A DNA stretch of 64,000 nucleotides from Thermocrinis jamiesonii (GCF_000702425.1 NZ_JNIE01000002.1:1-64000), one strand, 5' to 3'; numbered from the stretch's first letter, positions 9,548-18,052 are shown. Program-made: numbers and translations. The notes: generated by a model not told the origin, from the sequence alone.

Positions 9548-10771
9548 ATGCATGTATTAAGTAGGCAAGCTATATACGATAAGCACAACAACGTAGTTTT
9601 CTGGGAGGTATTTTTGCAAGATAGAGAAACGGGAAAACATCCTCAAAATCTAGATCCATTAAAGGCTACCAGTATTGCGGTAGATCTATTAGTGGAATTG
9701 GGTATGTACAAAGTTGGTGGAGGAAAGTTGGTTTTTGTGAATGTGCCTGCCGTATTTTTGGAAGCTTCTATGTTTGACCTTGTTTCCCCAGAATACGTTG
9801 GCATAGAGTTAGTGGAAAACAAAAGTATAACAAATCAAACCTACGACGCTATAGACATTTTACTTAAAAGAGGTTTTAAGTTTTGTATAGATGATTTTGG
9901 GTTTGAGAGGATAGATTATCTACCCATTTTAAACAAAGCCCATTTTGTCAAGATAAATATTAAAAACAACCCTTACAATCTGGTGGAGCTAAAGGAAGTA
10001 ATAGCTATACTCAAAAGTTTAAAAAAGGGTGCAATAGCCAAAAATATAGAAACGGAGGAAGATTATAAAATGGCAAAAGAACTCGGTTTTAACTATTTTC
10101 AGGGTAACTACCTTTCCCCTCCCGTACTCTTAAAGGATACAAAAGCTATAGTTTATCTCAAAGGTACTTTATTTAAGCTTTACAAAGCCCTGAAAGAAGG
10201 TGATTTAAAACGAGTCGCTAATATTTTAGAACAGGATGTGGGAGCAACATATAAATTGCTGAAGTTTGCTAACTCCGCTATGTTCCGTAGAATTAAAAAA
10301 ATAGGCACCTTAGAGGAAGCAATAGTTCGTTTGGGTTTTGATAACATAGTTAAATTTGTGATAATCCTTGCCCTTTCCGAAATGTTTGTAGGAGAAAAAG
10401 AAAAAGAATATTGGAAAAAGGCTCTTTATAGGGCTAGCCTGTCGGAAAAATTGGCAGAGATTTATGCTCCAGGTTTGAAAGGGAAAGCTCACTTGGTTGG
10501 TTTGTTTTCCTTATCCTGGCAGATCTTTGGGCAAGAACCCAAGGAGATAGCTTCACAGTTGGGACTGGACAAAGAAATTCAGGATGCTCTTGAGAGAAAG
10601 CCTAATGAGTTGAGTTTTATACTTTCTTTGGTAGAGTTGATAGAAGACTCCACAGATAGTAAGGTTATAGAAAAAGTTGCCAAAACTTTGGGTATTACAA
10701 AGCAGGAACTACATTCAATAGTAGAAGAGGCAATAAAAGAATCAAGAATGGTTGAAGAAGAGTTTTCTTAG
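9548..10771 (+). CDS. EAL-HDOD two-domain signalling protein with degenerate EAL motif
   Basis: 407 residues: an N-terminal EAL-type barrel (about residues 1-200) followed by an HDOD domain (about 200-400; DVGATYKLLKFANSAMF and LEEAIVRLGFDNIVKFV). The eponymous EAL position reads EVF, while IDDFG is kept, so cyclic-di-GMP hydrolysis is doubtful and a binding or scaffold role is more likely (inference). No transmembrane segment is seen. A TATAAT at 9488-9493 lies about 55 bases upstream, with GAGG close to the start. Its stop overlaps the convergent cytochrome synthase gene by 4 bp. Confidence 0.85.
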   Translation: MHVLSRQAIYDKHNNVVFWEVFLQDRETGKHPQNLDPLKATSIAVDLLVELGMYKVGGGKLVFVNVPAVFLEASMFDLVSPEYVGIELVENKSITNQTYDAIDILLKRGFKFCIDDFGFERIDYLPILNKAHFVKINIKNNPYNLVELKEVIAILKSLKKGAIAKNIETEEDYKMAKELGFNYFQGNYLSPPVLLKDTKAIVYLKGTLFKLYKALKEGDLKRVANILEQDVGATYKLLKFANSAMFRRIKKIGTLEEAIVRLGFDNIVKFVIILALSEMFVGEKEKEYWKKALYRASLSEKLAEIYAPGLKGKAHLVGLFSLSWQIFGQEPKEIASQLGLDKEIQDALERKPNELSFILSLVELIEDSTDSKVIEKVAKTLGITKQELHSIVEEAIKESRMVEEEFS

Positions 10772-11691
10772 TCTGTCGCGTAGCTGTGAAGTCCCGGAAA
10801 GAAAAGATTTATTGCAAAAAAGCATATTAGCACGTTTATAAATCCAAAAACTAACAGCCATGCGCTTTTTGTCCCTCTCCAGCCAAGCATTTGCCTTGTA
10901 TGAAGGTAAGCACCAAAGAAGAGCCAAACTATAAGGGACCATACTTCTTTCGGGTCCCAGCTCCAGTAACCTCCCCATGCTTCGTTAGCCCAAGCTGCAC
11001 CTAAGATGATGGAGGCAGTCCATATGGGAAACACTGTAACCACCGATTTATAGGCAATTTCATCCAGAATATCCAAAGATGGTAAGAAGTTTAAGTTTGG
11101 TTTCTTTTCTTTTAGCAGATACAAAACCGCGCCAGCAAAGGCAACCGTAAAACCTGCATAACCAACAAAGGCAGTTACAACATGCAGGTATAACCAATAG
11201 CTTCTCAGCGCCGGCATTAAAGGCACTATTTCTGCATTTGCTTTGTAAACCGCAAAAAGAGACAATCCAAATACAACTGGTAGCACAAACAAACCTAAGA
11301 GCTTTACACCGTATTTTCTTTCTATGATTAAATAAATCGCACCCGTTACAAAGCTCCAAAAGGTTAAAGCCTCAAATAGATTGGACCATGGTGGATGAAA
11401 AGCACCCATTTCATAAGTCTGTATGCTTCTCCTTATCATACCGGTTAAGTTCAAAAGTAAGCCTAAGAAAAGTGTAACACTTGATGCGTGGTACAGTAAA
11501 CCCTCCTTTGTTAGGAACACAGAAAGATATAATAGGATGGAAAGCCCGTAAAGTATTGTAGCGGATTTATACCAAAAAGTATTATCGTAGGGAAGAAAGG
11601 AAAGTAGAACGGAGAGCATAAGCCCAAAGGCTAGGAATAACCAAAAACCTTGCCTACTTAGAAAACTATCCTTTACTAATACATTTCTCAT
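10768..11691 (-). CDS. ccsA: Cytochrome c synthase subunit CcsA/ResC (system II)
   Basis: Membrane protein that presents haem for attachment to c-type apocytochromes. The 307-residue protein has about eight hydrophobic segments and the haem-binding WWD motif (WGGYWSWDPKEVWSLIVW) near residues 233-250, with conserved histidines in flanking loops. It lies 17 bp downstream of rplI. It has its own possible -10 (TATATT) 7 bases before the ATG. The symbol refers to cytochrome synthesis and must not be confused with citryl-CoA synthetase ccsA elsewhere in this window. Confidence 0.9.
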   Translation of the reverse strand: MRNVLVKDSFLSRQGFWLFLAFGLMLSVLLSFLPYDNTFWYKSATILYGLSILLYLSVFLTKEGLLYHASSVTLFLGLLLNLTGMIRRSIQTYEMGAFHPPWSNLFEALTFWSFVTGAIYLIIERKYGVKLLGLFVLPVVFGLSLFAVYKANAEIVPLMPALRSYWLYLHVVTAFVGYAGFTVAFAGAVLYLLKEKKPNLNFLPSLDILDEIAYKSVVTVFPIWTASIILGAAWANEAWGGYWSWDPKEVWSLIVWLFFGAYLHTRQMLGWRGTKSAWLLVFGFINVLICFFAINLFFPGLHSYATD

Positions 11692-11708
11692 ACTTTTAAA
11701 TATAAAAC

Positions 11709-12155
11709 CTACTTCTGAGGTTGCACGTCAACTTTTATCTGAACCTCAACCTCCGGGTGGAGTTTTATTTGCACAGTGTATATTCCCACTTCCCTTATAG
11801 GTTTGCTAAGAATTATCTTTTTTCTATCTATTTCAAACCCTTTTTCACTGAGGGCTTTGGCAATCTCTGCACTTGTTACCGAACCATAGAGTTTTCCCTT
11901 TTCACCCACAGGATGCTTTATTTCCAACATAAAGCCTTCCAATTTTTTCGCCAAAGCCAAAGCCTTTTCTTTTTCTTTTTGAAGCTTCCTAAGTTTTTGG
12001 GAGATTATACTTTTGACGTGTCTTAAGTTTGATTCCGTGGCAGGAAGTGCTATACCTTTGGGTATTAGATAGTTACGCGCAAATCCGTCCTTTACGTTTA
12101 TCACATCTCCCATATTGCCATAACCTTCCAGTTCTCTGAGAAGCACCACTTTCAT
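11709..12155 (-). CDS. rplI: 50S ribosomal protein L9
   Basis: L9 extends from the L1 stalk region. The 148 residues begin KVVLLRELEGYGNMGDVINV and continue with the GFARNYLIPKGIA motif, the long connecting helix and the C-terminal rRNA-binding domain. It is the last gene of the rpsF-ssb-rpsR-rplI group, 13 bp after rpsR, with an AGGAGG just before its start. Confidence 0.97.
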   Translation of the reverse strand: MKVVLLRELEGYGNMGDVINVKDGFARNYLIPKGIALPATESNLRHVKSIISQKLRKLQKEKEKALALAKKLEGFMLEIKHPVGEKGKLYGSVTSAEIAKALSEKGFEIDRKKIILSKPIREVGIYTVQIKLHPEVEVQIKVDVQPQK

Positions 12156-12168
12156 CTTACTTACCTCC

Positions 12169-12387
12169 TCAGATGATAACGTAAGGCATTAGAGCCAACT
12201 GTCTTGCCCTTTTTATTTCTCTGGCTAATATACGCTGATGCTTGGCACATACACCAGTGTGCCTTCTACCTATTATTTTGCCTCTTTCGGATATAAACTT
12301 GGTAAGTTCTTCATAGTTTTTGTAGGACGGGTTCTTGCCTTTCTCGCAAAAGTAACAGGTTTTTTTTGCGCTCCTTTTTATCTCCAT
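12169..12387 (-). CDS. rpsR: 30S ribosomal protein S18 (cysteine-containing form)
   Basis: S18 forms a heterodimer with S6 on the 30S platform. The 72 residues include [32 protein letters not shown]-type core elements ([14 protein letters not shown] near residue 32). It carries CYFC near the N terminus and a CAKH further on, a possible zinc site (C-x2-C plus C-x2-H), seen in some S18 proteins. It lies 12 bp after ssb. Confidence 0.96.
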   Translation of the reverse strand: MEIKRSAKKTCYFCEKGKNPSYKNYEELTKFISERGKIIGRRHTGVCAKHQRILAREIKRARQLALMPYVII

Positions 12388-12399
12388 GCTAAAACCTCC

Positions 12400-12807
12400 T
12401 TAAAATGATAGTTCGTCTTCTTCGGAAGGAAAAGGATTCTCCATTTCCTTAGGCAATACCTCCTCTTCTATAGGTTCTTCCATTTTTGGTTTTCTTACAA
12501 TCCTAACAGATTCTGCCACTATTCTAACCCTACTTTGGTTTTTTCCCTCTTTATCTATCCATCTATCCTGAGAAAGTCTTCCTTCTATTACCACTGTATA
12601 GCCTTTAAAAAGCCTTGTGCTAAGACTTTCTGCCAACCTACCGTAGGCTCTTACATCAAAAAAGTGTGTTTCTTCTCTCCATTCGTCCCTAACCTTGAAT
12701 CTTCTGTTGTAAGCTATGGAAAACTCAGCAACTTGTGTGCCGGAAGGTAGGTAAATTATTGAAGGGTCCCTTACCAAGTTACCTATTATGATCACTTTGT
12801 TAAGCAT
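12400..12807 (-). CDS. ssb: Single-stranded DNA-binding protein
   Basis: Binds single-stranded DNA during replication and repair. The 135 residues have the OB-fold signature (LNKVIIIGNLVRDPSI, AEFSIAYNRR, FKGYTVVIEGRLSQDRW). They end in an acidic tail EEDELSF resembling the canonical partner-binding DDDIPF tip. It overlaps rpsF by 8 bp and sits between S6 and S18, a common bacterial order. Confidence 0.95.
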   Translation of the reverse strand: MLNKVIIIGNLVRDPSIIYLPSGTQVAEFSIAYNRRFKVRDEWREETHFFDVRAYGRLAESLSTRLFKGYTVVIEGRLSQDRWIDKEGKNQSRVRIVAESVRIVRKPKMEEPIEEEVLPKEMENPFPSEEDELSF

Positions 12808-13135
12808 TGGTTGTGATCTCCTTTTCGCTCACCCGAAAGTTTAACCACCTTATTACATCTTCGTTTATCCTGTAATAAAAATCCAAATCATTGGGCAATT
12901 CTGGATTGCTTGATTTGATCTGAATGATAAAATACCTTCCACTGCTGAAGTGATTTATTCTGTAGGCTAACTGCTTTAGCCCCCAATCTGTTACGCCGAG
13001 CACCTCACCACCCTTCTTGGCTATATAGTCCTTTATCTCCTGCACCCTTCTGCTTACTTCCTCTTCCGAAAGAGTAGGCTTTAGAACTATCACACTTTCG
13101 TAGTATCTTGTAGTCTCGTAATACCTCTTTGCCAT
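12800..13135 (-). CDS. rpsF: 30S ribosomal protein S6
   Basis: S6 pairs with S18 on the 30S platform. The 111 residues begin with a short basic lead then YYESVIVLKPTLSEEE and contain WGLKQLAYRINHFSSGRYFI, the family signature. It is the first gene of its operon, with GGAGG 6 bases before the ATG and a structured leader further upstream. Confidence 0.96.
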   Translation of the reverse strand: MAKRYYETTRYYESVIVLKPTLSEEEVSRRVQEIKDYIAKKGGEVLGVTDWGLKQLAYRINHFSSGRYFIIQIKSSNPELPNDLDFYYRINEDVIRWLNFRVSEKEITTNA

Positions 13136-13158
13136 AGCAACCTCCTGGCCTTTTTAGG

Positions 13159-13180
13159 TCCCCACTAATGCCAGTGGGAA
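13159..13180 (-). promoter_or_regulatory. Leader hairpin upstream of rpsF, candidate S6:S18 autoregulatory site
   Basis: On the transcribed strand an 8-bp stem (UUCCCACU with AGUGGGGA, one G-U pair) closes a GGCAUU loop, 23 bases upstream of the rpsF start. No U-run follows, so it is not a typical terminator. rpsF operons of many bacteria carry a leader that binds the S6:S18 dimer; whether this hairpin has the needed bulge is not clear by eye. Confidence 0.45.
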
Positions 13181-13203
13181 CAAGGTTTAGTCTTTTTATT
13201 TTA

Positions 13204-13869
13204 TCACTTTTTGAACCTGCTGGCAAGCTCTTCCATAATTTGATGCCACTCCAGTCCTTTGGTCACCAAAGCCAAGGTTAAATGATACAAAAGGTCTGAA
13301 ACCTCCATGGCTATTTGCTTTTGCTCTCCGTTTTTTATCGCTATCAGGGCTTCTATTGCCTCTTCTCCGAATTTTTGAAGAATTCTGTCTTCACCTTCCA
13401 TAAAGAGTTTTACTGTGTATGAACCTTCCTGTCTTTCTGAAAGGCGCTGTTTTATGACCTCCTCAAGCCTGGTAAGTGTTTCAAAGGGCAAAGGTTTTTC
13501 TACCTTTTCCCCTTTTATGTTTCTAAAAAAGCAATTTCTTTCTCCTGTATGGCAAGCTTTGTTCAGCTCTTGCTTGATGATATATAAAAGAACATCTTCG
13601 TCGCAGTCTATCCTTATTTCAACTATCCTTTGGAGTTCTCCGGAGCTTTCCCCCTTTTTCCACACGCTTTTCCTTGACCTTGAATAGTAGTGGGCATAGC
13701 CTGTTTGTAAGGTTAGCATTAAAGCAAGTTGATTTGCCCATGCAAACATTCTTATTTCCCCAGTCCTGTAGTCTTGTGCTATCACAGGCACAAGCCCATC
13801 AGCGTTCCACTTTATGCTCTTTAAAAGCTCATCCGAATATGTCAATGGGTTCTTCTCTAAATCTTCCAT
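13204..13869 (-). CDS. hisIE: Bifunctional phosphoribosyl-AMP cyclohydrolase / phosphoribosyl-ATP pyrophosphatase
   Basis: Performs the second and third steps of histidine synthesis. The N-terminal HisI domain (about residues 1-120) has FAWANQLAL, SRSRKSVWKKGESSG and the zinc/metal residues IDCDED and ACHTGERNCFF. The C-terminal HisE domain (about 125-221) has KFGEEAIEALIA and EVSDLLYHL. The ATG overlaps the upstream M67 gene by 41 bp; a TTG eight codons in would reduce this to 17 bp, so the exact start is uncertain. No other his genes are in the window. Confidence 0.95.
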   Translation of the reverse strand: MEDLEKNPLTYSDELLKSIKWNADGLVPVIAQDYRTGEIRMFAWANQLALMLTLQTGYAHYYSRSRKSVWKKGESSGELQRIVEIRIDCDEDVLLYIIKQELNKACHTGERNCFFRNIKGEKVEKPLPFETLTRLEEVIKQRLSERQEGSYTVKLFMEGEDRILQKFGEEAIEALIAIKNGEQKQIAMEVSDLLYHLTLALVTKGLEWHQIMEELASRFKK

Positions 13870-14245
13870 CTATCAGCTCCCAACTTCTGTATGATACCAC
13901 TTTTCCTTTGCTAACGGAAAGGATTATGTAAGAAAAACCTTCAAAGGCTCTTTCTTGGTCAAACTGGGAGGGCCTGTCGGGATGGTCTGGATGAGAATGA
14001 TACACACCTACAATTTCAAGCCCAAACTCCCTTGCTTTTTTTTCCGCTTTCAGGTAATCCTTTGGATCTATTTCGTATCTGTCGTTTTTTCTATCTGGGT
14101 TTGCATTCGGTGTTTCATAGGCTCCAAAAACAATTCTTAAGTCCTTTTCGTATTTACCAAGCAAAAGGCCACAGGTTTCACAAGGGTAATCCCTTTCCGC
14201 TTGGAGAATCATCTTCTGAAGGGCAGAGTTTTTAAGCTTTAGCAT
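13829..14245 (-). CDS. M67-family (JAMM/MPN+) metallopeptidase
   Basis: 138-residue protein with the complete JAMM zinc motif: Glu in CETCGLL near residue 23 and HSHPDHPDRPSQFD near residue 83. Bacterial relatives (Mec+ type) release cysteine or other adducts from ThiS-like carrier proteins, which is a plausible but unproven role here since no carrier gene is adjacent. It lies between asd (14-bp overlap) and hisIE (41-bp overlap), in an amino-acid biosynthesis run. Confidence 0.85.
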   Translation of the reverse strand: MLKLKNSALQKMILQAERDYPCETCGLLLGKYEKDLRIVFGAYETPNANPDRKNDRYEIDPKDYLKAEKKAREFGLEIVGVYHSHPDHPDRPSQFDQERAFEGFSYIILSVSKGKVVSYRSWELIDGRFREEPIDIFG

Positions 14246-15224
14246 GGATCAAAAGCTCCGCTATTTGCACCGCGTTAGTTGCCGCACCCTTTCTTATGTT
14301 GTCTGCAACAATCCACATAGAAAGTCCCGGCTCAAAAACCAAATCCTTCCTAATCCTACCCACAAACACCTCATCCTTGCCTGCTACATCTATCGGTGTA
14401 GGATAGCCATCTTCTACGAGAATCACACCCTTTGCCTTTCTTAAAAGCTCCATGGCTTCTGCTGGCTCTAAGGGTTTCTTTAGCTTTACAGAAACCGCCT
14501 CCGAGTGTCCGTAAAAGACAGGAACCCTTACCGTGGTAGCGCTAACCTTTATGTTTTGGTCATGCAGTATTTTCCTTGTTTCGTTTAGCATCTTCATTTC
14601 TTCCTTGGTGTATCCGTTTTCTGTAAATACGTCTATTTGTGGGACCACATTGAAGGCTATTCTTCTTGGAAGATGTTTAACTTCCATTTCTTTTCCTTCA
14701 CACCAAGCTTTGGTTTGTTCTTCCAACTCCTTTATAGCCTTTGCACCAGCACCGGAGACCGATTGATAAGTGGATACCACTATAGCTTCTATTCCCACCG
14801 CATCGTATATTGGCTTTAGAGCTACTACCATTTGTATGGTAGAGCAATTTGGATTGGCTATAATTCCTTTGTGATTTTCCACATCCTCCGGGTTAACCTC
14901 TGGCACCACCAATGGCACCTCTGGATCTAACCTCCACGCTGATGAGTTATCCACAACCACCGCTCCGTCCTTTACAAACCTTGGAGCATATTCTTTGCTT
15001 ATACCAGAACCTGCAGAGAAAAGCGCTATGTCTATGCCTTTGAAGGAGGTTTCTTTGTTGAGTGCCCTTACCTTGAACTTTTCGCCTCTGAAGGTTAGCT
15101 CTACCCCCTCAGACTTTTCGGAAGCAAAAAGATAAAGTTCATCTACCGGAAAATTTCTTTCTTCTAAGACTTTTAAAAAGGCTCGCCCAACTTCTCCCGT
15201 AGCTCCTACTATGGCAACTTTCAT
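14232..15224 (-). CDS. asd: Aspartate-semialdehyde dehydrogenase
   Basis: NADPH-dependent reduction of aspartyl phosphate, the branch point to lysine, threonine, methionine and diaminopimelate. The 330 residues start VAIVGATGEVGRAFLKVL (Rossmann), hold the catalytic cysteine in NPNCSTIQ near residue 127, and keep VSTYQSVSGAG and the conserved RVPVFYGHSEAV. A TAAAAT lies 8 bases upstream of the ATG with no Shine-Dalgarno. Divergent from pyrD with 20 bp between start codons. Confidence 0.96.
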   Translation of the reverse strand: MKVAIVGATGEVGRAFLKVLEERNFPVDELYLFASEKSEGVELTFRGEKFKVRALNKETSFKGIDIALFSAGSGISKEYAPRFVKDGAVVVDNSSAWRLDPEVPLVVPEVNPEDVENHKGIIANPNCSTIQMVVALKPIYDAVGIEAIVVSTYQSVSGAGAKAIKELEEQTKAWCEGKEMEVKHLPRRIAFNVVPQIDVFTENGYTKEEMKMLNETRKILHDQNIKVSATTVRVPVFYGHSEAVSVKLKKPLEPAEAMELLRKAKGVILVEDGYPTPIDVAGKDEVFVGRIRKDLVFEPGLSMWIVADNIRKGAATNAVQIAELLIHAKA

Positions 15225-15228
15225 AATT

Positions 15229-15238
15229 TATAATTTTA
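15229..15238. promoter_or_regulatory. Overlapping divergent -10 elements for asd and pyrD
   Basis: The plus strand has TATAAT at 15229-15234, 10 bases before the pyrD ATG. The minus strand has TAAAAT (15238 to 15233), 8 bases before the asd ATG. The two hexamers overlap by 2 bp within a 20-bp gap. Both transcripts would be leaderless or nearly so, and one polymerase would block the other. Confidence 0.5.
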
Positions 15239-15244
15239 AGCCCT

Positions 15245-16186
15245 ATGAATCTTTCCATTAAACTTTTTGGTATTGAGTTTAAAAACCCTGTATGGGTTGC
15301 CTCCGGGACCTTTGGGTATGGATTGGAGGCTTTGGAGCTTTACGATGTGTCTAAGCTTGGTGCGATAGTTACAAAGGGCTTGTCCTTAAGGCCACGTCAG
15401 GGCAATGAACCAAACCGAATAGCGGAAACTCCTTGTGGTATGCTAAACTCCATAGGCCTTCAAAATCCCGGCGTGGAAGAGTTTTTGAAAAAGATCTATC
15501 CAAAAATAGAAAAGCTAAACACCCACTTTATAGCTAACGTTTTTGGGGAAACAGAAGAGGAATACTTAGAAGTTTGCATGGCTTTGGAGGGTGCAAATAA
15601 GATTGTCGCTTACGAGCTGAACGTCTCTTGTCCGAACGTAAAGAAAGGTGGGCTTGCCTTTGGACACGACCTGAAGGTTTTGGGTAATTTGGTGAGCAGA
15701 ATCAAAGGAAAAGTTAAAAAGCCAGTGCTTGTAAAGCTATCTCCAAACACTGGGGAGGTGGTCCCTTTTGGTAGGGTTTGTGTAGAAAACGGTGCGGACG
15801 GGCTGGTAGCCATAAACACCATAGTTGGGATGAAGATAGACATAAGAACAAAAAAACCTGTGCTATCTACGGTAAAGGGTGGGCTTTCCGGACCTGCCAT
15901 TTTACCCATCGCAGTCAGGATGGTTTGGGAGCTGTATCAAGCTTTAGGAGAAGAGATTCCAATAATAGGGGTAGGTGGAATATTTGACACAAACTCAGCC
16001 CTTGAGCATATTTTAGCTGGAGCAAGTGCGATACAAGTAGGAACCGCTAACTTTTTTGATCCACTTAGTCCTTTGGGTATAATTGAAGGTATATCCCAAT
16101 ACATGAAAGAGCAGGGTATAGAAAGATTTGAACAACTTGTAGGTTTAGCTCATCATGGACAACAAGCTGATAGATGCCCTTGTTAG
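15245..16186 (+). CDS. pyrD: Dihydroorotate dehydrogenase (class 1B catalytic subunit)
   Basis: Oxidises dihydroorotate to orotate in pyrimidine synthesis. The 313 residues form an FMN barrel: [25 protein letters not shown], the class 1 catalytic cysteine in [13 protein letters not shown] near residue 131, and GVGGIFD with [11 protein letters not shown] for phosphate binding. Class 1B enzymes normally pair with an iron-sulfur flavoprotein (PyrK), which is not adjacent. The C terminus extends about 15 residues past the usual end and overlaps the next gene by 32 bp. Confidence 0.93.
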   Translation: MNLSIKLFGIEFKNPVWVASGTFGYGLEALELYDVSKLGAIVTKGLSLRPRQGNEPNRIAETPCGMLNSIGLQNPGVEEFLKKIYPKIEKLNTHFIANVFGETEEEYLEVCMALEGANKIVAYELNVSCPNVKKGGLAFGHDLKVLGNLVSRIKGKVKKPVLVKLSPNTGEVVPFGRVCVENGADGLVAINTIVGMKIDIRTKKPVLSTVKGGLSGPAILPIAVRMVWELYQALGEEIPIIGVGGIFDTNSALEHILAGASAIQVGTANFFDPLSPLGIIEGISQYMKEQGIERFEQLVGLAHHGQQADRCPC

Positions 16187-17138
16187 CTTGCTAAAAGGTG
16201 ATTTAGTGCAGACCCACGCCAGTTGGGTTATATTAACCGAGGACTTTGCCTACAAGATAAAAAAGCCTGTAAATTTTGGTTTTTTGGATTATTCTACTTT
16301 GGAAAAGAGAAAGGAAAACTGCCAAAGGGAGTTGGATTTAAACAAAAGGCTCTGCCCGTGGGTTTATTTAGAGGTTGTGCCTATAGTAAAAACTGCTGAA
16401 GGCTACAGCTTGGGAGGAGAAGGACAGGTGGTGGAGTATGCGGTAAAGATGAGAAGGATACCGGAAAATAGGATTATGAAAAACCTGCTAAGTAGTCTAA
16501 CAGCTGAGCAGATAAAGGCTTTATCCAAACACCTATGGAATTTCCATCAAAGGGCAGAAAGAAGGGATGAGTTTGGTAGGCTGGAAGTGATGAGGTTTAA
16601 CACCGATGAAAACTTCCTTCAGACAGAAAAATACGTGGGTATAACCATAGAAAGGGACGATTTTACTTTCATAAGGGAAAGGACAGAGGAATTTTACAAG
16701 CGTTATGCTTGGTTGTTTGAAAAGAGGATAGAGGATGGAAGGATTAGGGACGGACATGGAGACATAAGGCTTGAGCATGTTGCCTTTTTGGATGAAGGAG
16801 TGTGTATATTTGACTGCATAGAGTTTAACGAAAGGTTCCGGTGTGGGGATGTTCTAAATGATATGTGTTTTCTTTCTATGGAGCTTGATTTCTACGGAAG
16901 GAGCGATTTGACGGAGATTTACGAAGAGGAATACAAGCGCCTGAGTAAGGACCCAGAGTTTGATATCTTTTTACCCTTCTTTAAATGCTACAGGGCATAC
17001 GTGCGTGGCAAAGTGGAATCTTTTATGCTGGATGATCCTAATCTTCCGGAAGATCTAAAGAGAGAGCACAAGGAAAGGGCAAGAAGGTTTTTTAAACTGA
17101 GTAGATACTACGCAGAGCAAATCAATCAAGCCACTTAA
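16155..17138 (+). CDS. APH-like phosphotransferase fold protein
   Basis: 327-residue protein of the aminoglycoside-phosphotransferase-like group often annotated from COG2187. Visible features are a lysine in [13 protein letters not shown] near residue 34, the Brenner-type catalytic stretch [10 protein letters not shown] near residue 198, and [15 protein letters not shown] with the second metal Asp. Many relatives carry an additional C-terminal P-loop kinase domain; it is absent here. The substrate is unknown and antibiotic resistance should not be inferred. It overlaps pyrD by 32 bp and the convergent lipoprotein gene by 17 bp. Confidence 0.75.
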   Translation: MDNKLIDALVSLLKGDLVQTHASWVILTEDFAYKIKKPVNFGFLDYSTLEKRKENCQRELDLNKRLCPWVYLEVVPIVKTAEGYSLGGEGQVVEYAVKMRRIPENRIMKNLLSSLTAEQIKALSKHLWNFHQRAERRDEFGRLEVMRFNTDENFLQTEKYVGITIERDDFTFIRERTEEFYKRYAWLFEKRIEDGRIRDGHGDIRLEHVAFLDEGVCIFDCIEFNERFRCGDVLNDMCFLSMELDFYGRSDLTEIYEEEYKRLSKDPEFDIFLPFFKCYRAYVRGKVESFMLDDPNLPEDLKREHKERARRFFKLSRYYAEQINQAT

Positions 17139-17661
17139 GAATTAGGCCAAAGCCTTCTTCTTTTTTAATTTTTCCCCTTCCTTTCTTCCCTTTTCCTCTT
17201 GTTTCAATTTCAGAGTATTTTATTACCAACTCATTTCTTGGATCTATACGTTTGGCTCTATCAAAATAAATTTTTGCTTCTTCATCTTTTTCCATAAATA
17301 TCAAAATAAGGCCTATGCTTGCATTTACTCTAGCTTCCCAAGTTCCGTCTGGAGCGTATCTTAACGCAATAGTAAGTCTGTTATATGCGTCAGAGTAATA
17401 ACCACACATACCTTCTGCTACGCCTAGCCAATATAGGGCTTCAAAGTTGTTAGGATTTTTAGCAAGGGCTTTGTTAAACTCTTGAATAGCTTTTCCACAA
17501 TTACCCTTTCTGAGGTGTTTCTTTCCATTTTCTACCGCTTTTTCTGAAGCTATTATCAGACCAGGTGGCCTATAGGTTTGGGGTTTGGTATTTACTTCTA
17601 TCCTTCCTGCACACGATAGTATGAAAAGAAGTGATGTTATTATCAATAACTTGATAGCCAT
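17122..17661 (-). CDS. TPR-containing lipoprotein
   Basis: 179-residue secreted lipoprotein candidate: a short hydrophobic signal ending ILSCAG puts the lipid cysteine at residue 17. Two to three TPR-like repeats follow (NCGKAIQEFNKALAKNPNN and EARVNASIGLILI through DRAKRIDPRNE), then a lysine-rich linker (GKGKKGRGKIKKEEG). Function is unknown; TPR lipoproteins commonly act in envelope assembly or type IV pilus biogenesis. TATACT lies 9 bases before the ATG and no Shine-Dalgarno is seen. Confidence 0.75.
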   Translation of the reverse strand: MAIKLLIITSLLFILSCAGRIEVNTKPQTYRPPGLIIASEKAVENGKKHLRKGNCGKAIQEFNKALAKNPNNFEALYWLGVAEGMCGYYSDAYNRLTIALRYAPDGTWEARVNASIGLILIFMEKDEEAKIYFDRAKRIDPRNELVIKYSEIETRGKGKKGRGKIKKEEGFGLILKWLD

Positions 17662-17708
17662 TAATTAAGAAGTATAAACCAACCAATAGATTTTTCAAGT
17701 ATATCCGA

Positions 17709-18003
17709 CTTTCAACTCCACACGGTAGATTAGGAACTAGTTTTGGCATATCCCCGTTATTCCTTGGAATATTTCTTTCAACTCCACACGGTAGATTAGG
17801 AACTCTTTACACGGAGATTCTGAGGATGGGAATAAACATCTTTCAACTCCACACGGTAGATTAGGAACCTGTAATTACAAGAGGGGCTATAATTATGTGG
17901 TTGGAAGCTTTCAACTCCACACGGTAGATTAGGAACATGTTGTTTTCAAAAACTTCAAACAAATCATTAAAACACTTTCAACTCCACACGGTAGATTAGG
18001 AAC
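17709..18003 (-). CRISPR. CRISPR array, five identical 29-bp repeats and four spacers
   Basis: Repeats lie at 17709-17737, 17775-17803, 17840-17868, 17908-17936 and 17975-18003. On the plus strand they start CTTTCAACTCC and end GATTAGGAAC, and all five are identical. Spacers are 37, 36, 39 and 38 bp and share no sequence. On the minus strand the repeat ends GTTGAAAG, resembling the usual crRNA 5' handle ATTGAAA(C/G), and a good promoter points leftward from the right flank, so I orient it minus. No cas genes are within the window, so processing must depend on genes elsewhere. Confidence 0.97.
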
Positions 18004-18023
18004 CCCAACTGACCACTTTAATC

Positions 18024-18052
18024 AAAATAAGACAAATCAATAATTTTGTCAA
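18024..18052 (-). promoter_or_regulatory. Candidate CRISPR leader promoter (TTGACA-N17-TATTTT)
   Basis: On the minus strand a perfect TTGACA (18052-18047) is followed after 17 bases by TATTTT (18029-18024). The predicted start, near 18017, is about 14 bases ahead of the first repeat. This fixes the likely direction of transcription of the array and places the leader on its right side. Confidence 0.6.

Noticed and set aside
16155-17138. Aminoglycoside resistance gene
   Set aside because: The APH-like fold is shared by many kinases; sequence and housekeeping context give no support for antibiotic phosphorylation.
17709-18003. Rightward (plus) orientation of the CRISPR array
   Set aside because: The minus-strand repeat ends GTTGAAAG, like known crRNA handles, and a TTGACA-N17-TATTTT promoter on the right flank points leftward. 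The left flank is only 47 bp and holds the lipoprotein promoter.
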